Of a DNA stretch of 64,000 nt, positions 37,420 to 45,837 are shown piece by piece. The stretch comes from Panorpa germanica. Taxonomy: Eukaryota; Arthropoda; Insecta; Mecoptera; Panorpidae. The position numbers and the translations under genes are program-made. The notes under the pieces were generated by a model. It made no database searches. It was not told the origin of the DNA and saw only the letters and a program-made list of their open reading frames with translations. Every line of letters starts with the position of its first letter. Position 1 is the first letter of the stretch. Location: the NCBI GenBank assembly GCA_963678705.1, contig OY783212.1, positions 13,020,001 to 13,084,000 on the forward strand, written 5' to 3'.

Positions 37420-38254
37420 TGTTGTAAGTATATTCGAAGGCGGATGTTACACCTGACATCAATGTTGTAAAAAGAGGTCTGATGCTCGTTCTAGAAGGAG
37501 ATTACTCAGCTTGCTAATACATCACGCAGTGTTGCTAGTTTCTGGAAGTAGATTCTTCAGTTTGACGATCATCCACCTTCTTGAATTACTCACGTTGATA
37601 AGAATTAAGTTTCTTTAAGATGAATAACAGGATTCTTGTTAAGACGGTGTATTGTTGCAATTTGAGAATACTTGAGCGGCCTAAAGTATAACCTCGTTGC
37701 AACATACGACGGTTGAACAATTAGTATCTTTTTATTACTATTAATACAAACACTTTTATTAAAATATATCATTTATTCGTTGTAATATTATATCTACGTA
37801 CTTAATTACAATAGTATTTTATTGGATTAATAAAGATGCCAGATATAAAACAAAATGTAATTCTAGTGTTATAATTTGATTAATAGTTAAAATGTGCTCA
37901 CTATTGAATACTTTGATGTTACAATTGGAGTATTGTACGAACGAAGTACAATTAGTAAACACTTGGTTGAGACTCAGGAGAAGACTGGCTTTTTGACTCC
38001 AGTACAAAACGGTATATTAACAATTTATTTGTTAACTTTACATCATACAATACTAGTTCAGTGTTGCCAAAAATTAAATAACAATATAAAATATCCACAG
38101 ACCAGAGTCAATGTTTACAAGCGCTAACTTTAAACAATTATTTGTTACAATATTAATACTAAAATTAAAGATAACATAATATAATTCTTATAAAATAAAT
38201 AACATTTATATTAAAAATAGGAAGGATAAGTACGACTTATGCGTACTTACAACA
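37420..38254 (-). repeat. 3' LTR with aberrant U5 end
   Basis: Positions 37504-38254 match 42160-42910 with no difference seen by eye. Left of this the two LTRs diverge. The true homology to the other LTR end seems to finish at 37464 (TGTTGTAA on the plus strand). The outer 44 bp (37420-37463), read on the minus strand, begin TTGATGTCAGGTGTAACATC, which resembles the PBS region next to the 5' LTR, and end in ACTTACAACA. Confidence 0.85.
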
Positions 38255-38274
38255 CCCTTCAACCCTAGAAAAGG

Positions 38275-38301
38275 AACGCATATTAAACAAACATATGCGT
38301 T
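38275..38301. other. stem-loop next to the 3' LTR
   Basis: AACGCATAT (38275-38283) pairs with ATATGCGTT (38293-38301) across a 9-nt loop, 21 bp inside the element from the 3' LTR and beside the polypurine stretch GGGTTGAAGGG (minus strand, ending at 38255). A second polypurine-like run, GGAAGGGGGTGTT (minus, 38351-38363), is followed by sequence resembling the LTR start. Confidence 0.5.
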
Positions 38302-38529
38302 TCTTTCCAAGAAAAAGAAAAAGGAAGATAGGACGATGTCGTACTATCGCAACACCCCCTTCCAAAAAAAAAGGGACACGTATAAAAACAAAATATACGA
38401 GTTACAATTCTGGAAAAAAAACAAAAAGAGAAGCAAAGTGTCGACAACGATTCTGATCCCATCGTATAGAGTTAACACTGCCTCACAAAACAATCATCCC
38501 TGACAAAATCCATCTTATTCGTCAAGGTT

Positions 38530-41070
38530 TTATTCATTGGTACAAAATCTCTTCAATCTATTCCTATTAACTACCGTATACTTTCTAGGTGAAAAAAAAG
38601 AATTGACCCTTCTATCAAAATTTAATTTAAATTTTGGTTTATTACTAGTAAATTTATTTGTAGCTAAATCAATCGTAGAAGAATATTTTGCACCACTAAA
38701 TTGGTCTAGTATGTCATGTACGAGAGGCAAAGTATAAACATCACTTGTCGTCTGTTCATTAAGTTTACGATAGTCGATTACAACGCAAAATTGTTTGTTC
38801 CCCGACACATCTGCTTTTTTAGGTACCATTAACAGAGGTGCGTTAAACTGTGAGTCGCATTTTTCAATAATGTTGTTAGCCAACAGTTCTTGAATATGCT
38901 TCTCAACAATTTCTTTATGCGCATGAGATAATCTATGCGGCTTAATGTTTACAGGGTTAGGTGAGTTACTCAGTGCACTCGCACAAGATAACTTATCTAC
39001 CGGGAAAAAAAATATGTTATTAAAATTATTACAGATTTCCATTAAATCTGTTAAGTATTTTGAATTAACATTTGAAAAATCTATATTATTAAATAAAAGA
39101 TGTCGTAAGGATCTTTTAGGATCGTTAGGATTTCTTTTCAAAAAATGGTAAAAATTAAATTTATTTATTGGAATAATATCTGGTTTAAAATTGTCAAGTA
39201 TTACATCTTTTGCTGAGGAATTAGTTATTGATATATAAAAAGTATTATTAACAGGATTAATTAATGCGTTGGCTAAAAAAACTTCAGGTAGCAATTCCTT
39301 GGCTACACAAACTCCTACCGTAGAACCCGACATAGGAATTAATTTCCTAGTACGTGCTGGAACTATGATAATACTGTTTATGTTCAATAATGGGAATTCA
39401 AATATTTTGCCATGTTGTGAGAATTGTACGCTGTTTGTTTCCAAATTAATTACTGCTTTAAATGTACGTAAAATATCTAATCCTATGATTCCATCATGCT
39501 TAATGGGGACATCCTCTGACACAACCTGAAAAGTATGTTTCGACCTAGAACTATCTAAAATTATAGAAGTTTTTAGTGAACCTAAAGTATAAGGCGTGCC
39601 TTCAGAGATTCCCTTTAATAACACTTTAGATGTACTATCTATTTTGATATTATTTTTTAAAATATTTTGTTTAATTAAAGAAATTTGAGAACCAGTGTCC
39701 AATAAAAATGATACAGTCTTTGCTTTGGCTGCGACTATTCTGAATTGAACAGTGTCAGCTGTTTGCTTGTCAATAACATTTTCATTGTTACAGTTAAAAT
39801 TTGTTATATCATTGGTATTTTGTATTTCTTTAATCTCAATATTTTTATTTAAACTATTAAATTTACGTAAATGGTGATTATAAAAAGAACGTGAATTTTG
39901 TTTTGTATTTTTAGTAAAAGATACTTGAGGACCATCAGATTCAAGATGTCTCGATCTTTTACAATAAACAGAAGGTTTTGAAAATACCGTATCTCTCCTA
40001 CAAATATTAATTTGCGCGACAGGATATACCGTATCCGCATTTTCCTTCTTGATAAAACAATATTTCTCTAAATGACCATTTTTTTTACAATAGTTACAAA
40101 AAAAAGTTTTAAATTTTGTTTCGACTTCGTTAGCAAATTGTTCACTTGAAACTGGTTCACTACTAGAAATAGAATGACTTGAATCTGTTTTAAATTCAAC
40201 ATGCCTTCTTCTTTCTAGAGTGCGCCACCGTGTTTCAAGAAAATTCGTAAAATCATTTAGGGTTGGTAATTCAGAAGTATTTCTGTTTTCCCATTCCTTT
40301 AATGTGTTAAAATCTAACTTGGTCTTTAAAAAATGTATAAAAATAAAATCTGAATGATTAGAATATATTCCCAACTCGGTTAATGCTCTAATCGATTCAT
40401 TAATTTCGTCTAAAAAATTTTTGATATTAGTTTCTGATTCTAAACGTATAACATTGTAGTTTATCAAATTGTTTAAATAGGTTTCAATAAGTGCTACCTT
40501 GTTATCATAACGTTTACAAAGGATGTTCCAAACAATTTCATAATTATCGTTTGTTAAAGGATAATTCTTTATGAGTTTGAGTGGTTCTCCTGTCAAATTT
40601 AATTTTAAATAATGCATTTTTTCAATGTTTGATAGTTTGCTATTATTACGAATTAAATTTGTAAATAATTCCATGAAACTTTGCCAATTAGTATATTCTC
40701 CATCAAAAACGGTTAGTTGCATTGGACTTAAGTTTAAATTTCTTATTGAATCTATGCTTTTTGAGTCATCCACAATATGTGTATCATTCTCAAATGTTTG
40801 CTTATAATTCAACAAGGAAATAAGAGTGTCGTCATAAATACTTTCAACTTCCATAGACTTACTAACGATAGCCGTAGCTTCTTCATTTTTTAGAGTTGGA
40901 AGCAGTGCTTCTACGATACTATTATATTTAACCCAAGCTTTATCTAAGTTTTTGATTTTTAATTCAACTATAGTTAAAGATGTTGATTGGACTTCTAAAT
41001 TTTTTGAAAACTCATTAATTAGATTGATTGTATTCTCAACTAATGTGAGGGAATGAACGTTCGGTGCCAT
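38530..41070 (-). CDS. retrotransposon Gag-protease-partial RT polyprotein, 846 aa
   Basis: One uninterrupted frame from ATG at 41070. Residues about 115-285 are a DUF1759-type Gag region (FDGEYTNWQSFMELF, NILCKRYDN). A CCHC zinc knuckle follows at 325-338 (CNYCKKNGHLEKYC). The aspartic protease spans about 440-545, with active site LLDTGSQIS and the flap-side GIIGLDIL. The reverse transcriptase begins near 710 with FNAPLLMVPKK, VVIDYRKLNE and STIDLAT (motif A), then runs out of homology within a few residues and ends at 846. The catalytic YxDD, RNase H and integrase are missing, so it cannot be a working polymerase. Gag, PR and RT share one frame with no frameshift. It has no internal stops despite being non-autonomous, consistent with youth or trans-mobilisation of a Gag-PR producer. 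Confidence 0.92.
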   Translation of the reverse strand: MAPNVHSLTLVENTINLINEFSKNLEVQSTSLTIVELKIKNLDKAWVKYNSIVEALLPTLKNEEATAIVSKSMEVESIYDDTLISLLNYKQTFENDTHIVDDSKSIDSIRNLNLSPMQLTVFDGEYTNWQSFMELFTNLIRNNSKLSNIEKMHYLKLNLTGEPLKLIKNYPLTNDNYEIVWNILCKRYDNKVALIETYLNNLINYNVIRLESETNIKNFLDEINESIRALTELGIYSNHSDFIFIHFLKTKLDFNTLKEWENRNTSELPTLNDFTNFLETRWRTLERRRHVEFKTDSSHSISSSEPVSSEQFANEVETKFKTFFCNYCKKNGHLEKYCFIKKENADTVYPVAQINICRRDTVFSKPSVYCKRSRHLESDGPQVSFTKNTKQNSRSFYNHHLRKFNSLNKNIEIKEIQNTNDITNFNCNNENVIDKQTADTVQFRIVAAKAKTVSFLLDTGSQISLIKQNILKNNIKIDSTSKVLLKGISEGTPYTLGSLKTSIILDSSRSKHTFQVVSEDVPIKHDGIIGLDILRTFKAVINLETNSVQFSQHGKIFEFPLLNINSIIIVPARTRKLIPMSGSTVGVCVAKELLPEVFLANALINPVNNTFYISITNSSAKDVILDNFKPDIIPINKFNFYHFLKRNPNDPKRSLRHLLFNNIDFSNVNSKYLTDLMEICNNFNNIFFFPVDKLSCASALSNSPNPVNIKPHRLSHAHKEIVEKHIQELLANNIIEKCDSQFNAPLLMVPKKADVSGNKQFCVVIDYRKLNEQTTSDVYTLPLVHDILDQFSGAKYSSTIDLATNKFTSNKPKFKLNFDRRVNSFFSPRKYTVVNRNRLKRFCTNE

Positions 41071-41396
41071 AGTACTTAATTAAAGTTATATACAATATAC
41101 AGACTAAAGATTATTTTGTACCAATAAACGACTCTCCGAAAAATAGGATTCTGACAAGGAAAAATTGTTAGCGAAAACAGTAACTCACAGGAAATTTCCG
41201 ATGGGGCTCAGACACCGCAGTTGTAACAGGAAGGTAGTCTCTCTGATTGAACAGACTGCTATCTAACTGCTTCAGCTCTTTACTTCTCCTTTTCAAAATT
41301 CCCTCTCGTTCAAAAAAAGATGTTGTTCTAAAAAAATATTAACATAAATTAGTATAATTGCGGAAACAATTATAAAAAATATTATAGTAAATATGC

Positions 41397-41650
41397 AAAA
41401 GTATTGGATATAATACTATAAAAAAATTAATAGCTTCAATGATGGACAAGGATGCTACAAAAAAATACTTGGATTATAGCAAATATTCAAAAGTATTGAA
41501 TATAATACTAAAAAAAAATATCAATAGCCTCATTAACAACGTTGCTACTAAAAAAATGCTTGGATTATAGTAAATATTCAAAAGTACTGAATATAATACT
41601 AAAAAAAATGATAGCCTCGTTAAAAATAATGCTATTAATAAAAAAAATAC
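41397..41650. repeat. three tandem copies of a ~91-bp motif in the retrotransposon leader
   Basis: AAAAGTA(T/C)TG(A/G)ATATAATACTA begins at 41397, 41489 and 41580. Each is followed by a block like (A/T)AGC(C/T)TC(A/G)(T/A)T...GCTAC/ATT and then ACTTGGATTATAG(C/T)AAATATTC. The third copy is truncated. It lies between the primer-binding site and the Gag start, where packaging signals of LTR elements sit. Confidence 0.75.
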
Positions 41651-42071
41651 AATTATCAATTTATAATAATAATTATATACAAATAGAAAGATACTGTCTT
41701 ATTATACTTAAAGATTTTCTTATCAGTGATTATGATCTATAAACAGCTGTGTGCAGGGCTCTGGACGCGACCAACATTGATTTAGATTATTCCAAATGTT
41801 CTAGAAGCATCCATCCATTCCCGGGGCGGCAAAAGATTTCTTTTTCCAGGTTCAGCTGGCTGTAGTTTTTGCATCCGCCGGACTTGTAGAAAAATTATGT
41901 GAAATACAGATGAAATGATATTCTAGCTCGTACTCTTCGGCAATTTTGGAAATAATCGATCGGCGTAGTGGTATCCAGATTTATTGATTTGCATCCAGGT
42001 GTAGAATATATAGAAAAAAAATTTTGGGCGTACCTCTTGGATATTTATGTGTAGTAATATCTCTTCAAGAC

Positions 42072-42085
42072 CCCACCTGACACCA
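42072..42085 (-). other. primer-binding site, tRNA-Leu type
   Basis: Two bases inside the 5' LTR the minus strand reads TGGTGTCAGGTGGGG. The first ten bases, TGGTGTCAGG, are complementary to the 3' end of metazoan tRNA-Leu (…CCTGACACCA). This fixes the element's orientation as minus, in agreement with the coding frame. Confidence 0.75.
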
Positions 42086-42087
42086 TT

Positions 42088-42910
42088 TGTTGTAAGTGAG
42101 GTTGGTAGTCAGATGTAAAAAATGTGTGAAGATGCTGATGGTCGTTCTAAAGGCGATTTACTCAGCTTGCTAATACATCACGCAGTGTTGCTAGTTTCTG
42201 GAAGTAGATTCTTCAGTTTGACGATCATCCACCTTCTTGAATTACTCACGTTGATAAGAATTAAGTTTCTTTAAGATGAATAACAGGATTCTTGTTAAGA
42301 CGGTGTATTGTTGCAATTTGAGAATACTTGAGCGGCCTAAAGTATAACCTCGTTGCAACATACGACGGTTGAACAATTAGTATCTTTTTATTACTATTAA
42401 TACAAACACTTTTATTAAAATATATCATTTATTCGTTGTAATATTATATCTACGTACTTAATTACAATAGTATTTTATTGGATTAATAAAGATGCCAGAT
42501 ATAAAACAAAATGTAATTCTAGTGTTATAATTTGATTAATAGTTAAAATGTGCTCACTATTGAATACTTTGATGTTACAATTGGAGTATTGTACGAACGA
42601 AGTACAATTAGTAAACACTTGGTTGAGACTCAGGAGAAGACTGGCTTTTTGACTCCAGTACAAAACGGTATATTAACAATTTATTTGTTAACTTTACATC
42701 ATACAATACTAGTTCAGTGTTGCCAAAAATTAAATAACAATATAAAATATCCACAGACCAGAGTCAATGTTTACAAGCGCTAACTTTAAACAATTATTTG
42801 TTACAATATTAATACTAAAATTAAAGATAACATAATATAATTCTTATAAAATAAATAACATTTATATTAAAAATAGGAAGGATAAGTACGACTTATGCGT
42901 ACTTACAACA
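42088..42910 (-). repeat. 5' LTR
   Basis: An 823-bp LTR beginning (minus strand) TGTTGTAAGTACGC and ending CCTCACTTACAACA, followed by the primer-binding site. Identical by eye to the 3' LTR from 42160 to 42910. Small open frames inside both LTR copies are not genes. Confidence 0.9.
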
Positions 42911-43135
42911 ATATAGTACACTTGACAGTAATACAGTCATCCACGAACTTGCACAGAAATACGGAAAGTACTTGCCAAATGCCATTAAAGATGATTTTCA
43001 ATATAACGCGCGAGGAGTTGGTGCTCTTCACTATAATGGTAAGTTGTTTCCAGCTCTTAACGTTCGAAGTTGTAAAGAAGAACGACATCCTGTTTTTACT
43101 AAACAGTGTAAGAGTGCAACTAGACACTTATAGTA
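42911..43135 (+). pseudogene. coding-like remnant directly beside the LTR element
   Basis: Starting one base into the flank, the third frame reads STLDSNTVIHELAQKYGKYL followed by PNAIKDDFQYNARGVGALHY and NGKLFPALNV, then a basic tail, to a TAG at about 43132. Codon use and GC look like real protein-coding DNA. A weak resemblance to the segment of S-adenosylhomocysteine hydrolase that reads ...HxKYxxYLxxI..GVHNLY...GxLxxPAINV is suggested by order and spacing only; I am not sure of it. There is no start codon, and the left side of the LTR element does not continue it. Probably a decayed retrocopy or exon fragment. Confidence 0.35.
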
Positions 43136-43146
43136 TAGATATATAT

Positions 43147-43389
43147 CTTTTTATTTATTTAATGTCGTCCTATTTCCGATAATGAGACCTATCACCGACG
43201 ATCTTCTACTACTTTGGCGGTATTATGTTGTCGTGGCGTCATGTATGTAAAAACACCGCTGCCTAATTAGTTTACGATTATGTATGTACATAATCAATTT
43301 AATTTAATGTAATAACAACCAAACCAAGAAAATATAACTCCGCTTCGGGGATCGAATCCGAAGATACAACATTCTGGCGTTAAACATCA
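43147..43389 (-). repeat. SINE copy, nearly full length
   Basis: On the minus strand: AACGCCAGAATGTTGTATCT, then TCGGATTCGATCCCCGAAG (B-box-like), a variable middle, then GTCGGTGATAGGTCTCATTA and TCGGAAATAGGACGAC, ending in an ATTAAATAAATAAAAA tail. It shares head and tail with the 35.2 and 54.7 kb copies. Confidence 0.65.
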
Positions 43390-43785
43390 ATATATAGATT
43401 TTAAATTTCATATTCTTAGATATTCAAAATTTGCCATATCGTTAAAACTCTCTTATCTCTATTCTATATCAAATATACACCATAAGTAATGTACAGTAAA
43501 AATTACTATATGAATACAATACCTAGGTGCTATGCTTTTAACACAAAATATCCTATGTAAATATTAAAAACTACTATGAATATAGTAATTTTTATATTAA
43601 TCTGTATGAGTTTTGCCATAAAAAGATTATCCTGGTACTATGCCACATTTTTATGTTTTCAATAATTATTAATAGTCAAAATTTTCAATTTACAAACCAC
43701 AAAAAAAAATTTAAAATATATAAAAGAATTTCCCTAAAGAATTTTTAAACAAAGTTTAGAAATATTAAGTACCAAAATGACTTAT

Positions 43786-43842
43786 GATGCTGCAATAGGA
43801 CTTAGCATCGGAAATAGACCGACCTTAAATAAATTTAGAAAA
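43786..43842 (+). repeat. SINE tail fragment
   Basis: Plus-strand copy of the tail: GCAATAGGACTTAGCATCGG, then AAATAGACCGACC and TTAAATAAATTTAGAAAAA. The head is missing. Confidence 0.6.
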
Positions 43843-45697
43843 AATGACATAGAAATGTTAATTAATATTAACATATATTGTACAATTTTTGATTTAACAT
43901 AATTAATATCATGAAAGAATATGTGACCAATATTTTAAATTAAAAATAAACCGAAAATTTCACGCTAATTTTATCATTCATTACGTAAAATATATATAAC
44001 TTCGTTTAGAAGATACAGATACAGAACATAAAAACAAAATTAACACTTGTACAAAAGACATTCAAAGCACTCACACATAAGGTTAGCTACCGCTGATATA
44101 CAAGTAGATCAATCTCGACGACAGCTGAATATCATCACATTGGGTATGTTCGTATATTTGTAAGACAAGACAGAATACCACTTGAACAGATTGCAATTTA
44201 GATACACGGATAAAAGCAATATGTTTTATAACAATAGTAAAACAAATATTACATTAAATATGGTGAAAGATTCTTTCTAGAATATATTCCCATACATAGA
44301 ATACTAATACTACACAATGAAATAACTTACAATAATAAAAGCGTGGAGCGCACTTGACAATAACATCCAAATTTTATAAAGATAATTACGCATTTACTTT
44401 TACATTGTTTGTTAACTTTTCTTAGCGCATAAATACATAATTAATAAAAATACAAAATAAATAAAAAAAAATTTTATATAAATAATTTCTAATACACACA
44501 ATACGAATACGGTACGAATAATATATTTGTTTAATTTTCAAAAACTTATCTTGCTTTTTAATTTTGTAAATACAAATTACATAGAATAACTAGTATTACT
44601 TCTTCAAATAATGAGCAGCATTATAATTCAAAAGCATGTTTAAATACGAGCAAAAATATAACTGCGAGTAGACATTTAGAAAAACCCAATGGCCTGTGTG
44701 CCTGTGTCGAACAAAGCACGTCAATACCACGAAGGCTAATTGATATTCTTTCTGCAAACACAACAGAAATCTTAGTGCCATTAGCATTTTGAACTGTTGA
44801 AATACGACGCGCGTGAGTTTTTATACTTTTTTTTACGTCACATACAAAAAATGTTACTGACAATTTGTAAAACAAGCTGTTTGCAATAAATATTTAAATA
44901 AAACAGCAAGTTCAATCAAATATTTATTTAAATACGCATAAAATAATATTGCAACGTAATTATATATGAAGTATTTTTTTTTTTAGAAATATTTAATTAA
45001 TGTACAAACATGAGCGTTCGCAGAAAATTTCGGAAGAGAGTAAAAGCATATAATTTACAATTTCATGCGCCTAATATAAGTTATAAACTTACTGAATATT
45101 TGTTAATATTTTATCGTGTCTACTGCAAATTTTCTTTAACATATATTGCAAGTTTTTCAAAAAGGAATTATCTTTATGTATAAAACTATTGTACAAAATT
45201 ATGTATTGGTACATATTAAAAATATACAAAGCTTTCAGCAAGAGCACAATTTTTTAACTGTGAACATACAACCATCATTGCGGTGACATTTGGCAGATAT
45301 TGTATTGCATAAGTATTAACACAAAAATATCAATAAAATAAAAATATCACCACTTTTCACGAAAATATTGCGTCTTTCTTTTGATTTAAAATAACACCTC
45401 TTATTGAAAGACACTATAATTTTAATACAAAGTTGAAAGTGTATTTTATTTTTATTTAATTATACTTGTGTTTAAAAAAATACGTTCTAATTAATATTGA
45501 CAAATAATAAAACGTTATCTGAGATAAAAAAAACTAACTAATTTAAACTGGATAATATGGAAACTAAATAAAAACTTACATTAGATAAATACATTGTAAT
45601 GCATTGCTACCCTACAATTACCTGCGGACGCTCATGTTCTTATATAAACATATTAATAATATTGATGTAATTAAACACTGAAATCTGGCATATAAAA
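43843..45697. other. gene-poor AT-rich stretch with one promoter-like spot
   Basis: No convincing gene. At 44787 a minus-strand ATG opens 63 codons (MLMALRFLLCLQ...) about 35 bp downstream of a GTATAAAAA box at ~44822, with an ACGCGCG patch between. This arrangement resembles small secreted-protein genes of insects, but no donor, domain or continuation was found. Confidence 0.3.
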
Positions 45698-45699
45698 TA

Positions 45700-45835
45700 C
45701 AGGGTGTTCCAAAAAATATATATACTAGGACGAGAATCATTTTCAACATCTGCGGTTTATGTATATTCTTTTTCTATTTAAATATTAATTATATATGTGC
45801 ATTCAAACTTTCTATACATTTTTTGGGACATTCTG
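45700..45835. mobile_element. 136-bp TA-flanked mini-element (mariner-type MITE)
   Basis: The left end CAGGGTGTTCCAAAAAATAT and right end (minus strand) CAGAATGTCCCAAAAAATGT are imperfect inverted repeats, each bordered by TA (45698-45699 and 45836-45837). The CAGGGTGTTCC start and TA target are typical of Tc1/mariner elements. There is no coding capacity. A lone similar end, CAGGGTGTTTCATAAATTAT, occurs at about 48374. Confidence 0.65.
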
Positions 45836-45837
45836 TA

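Larger units (their letters stand above)
37420..42910 (-). mobile_element. Ty3/gypsy-type LTR retrotransposon, internally deleted, young
   Basis: A 5.49-kb element read on the minus strand: 5' LTR 42088-42910, primer-binding site, ~1-kb leader with a triplicated motif, one Gag-protease-RT frame (38530-41070), and 3' LTR 37420-38254. Ends are TGTTGTAAGT...ACTTACAACA with an ATAT target duplication. The reverse transcriptase is Ty3/gypsy-like but stops at motif A; the rest of RT, RNase H and integrase are absent. The element must therefore depend on enzymes supplied elsewhere. LTR identity over 751 bp indicates recent insertion or homogenisation. Confidence 0.93.

Noticed and set aside
37819..38127. 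Paired short ORFs, repeated at 42475-42783
   Set aside because: They lie inside the two LTRs; identical because the LTRs are identical, with no protein features.
40625..40807. Plus-strand ORFs across the retrotransposon frame
   Set aside because: Antisense shadows of the Gag-PR-RT frame.
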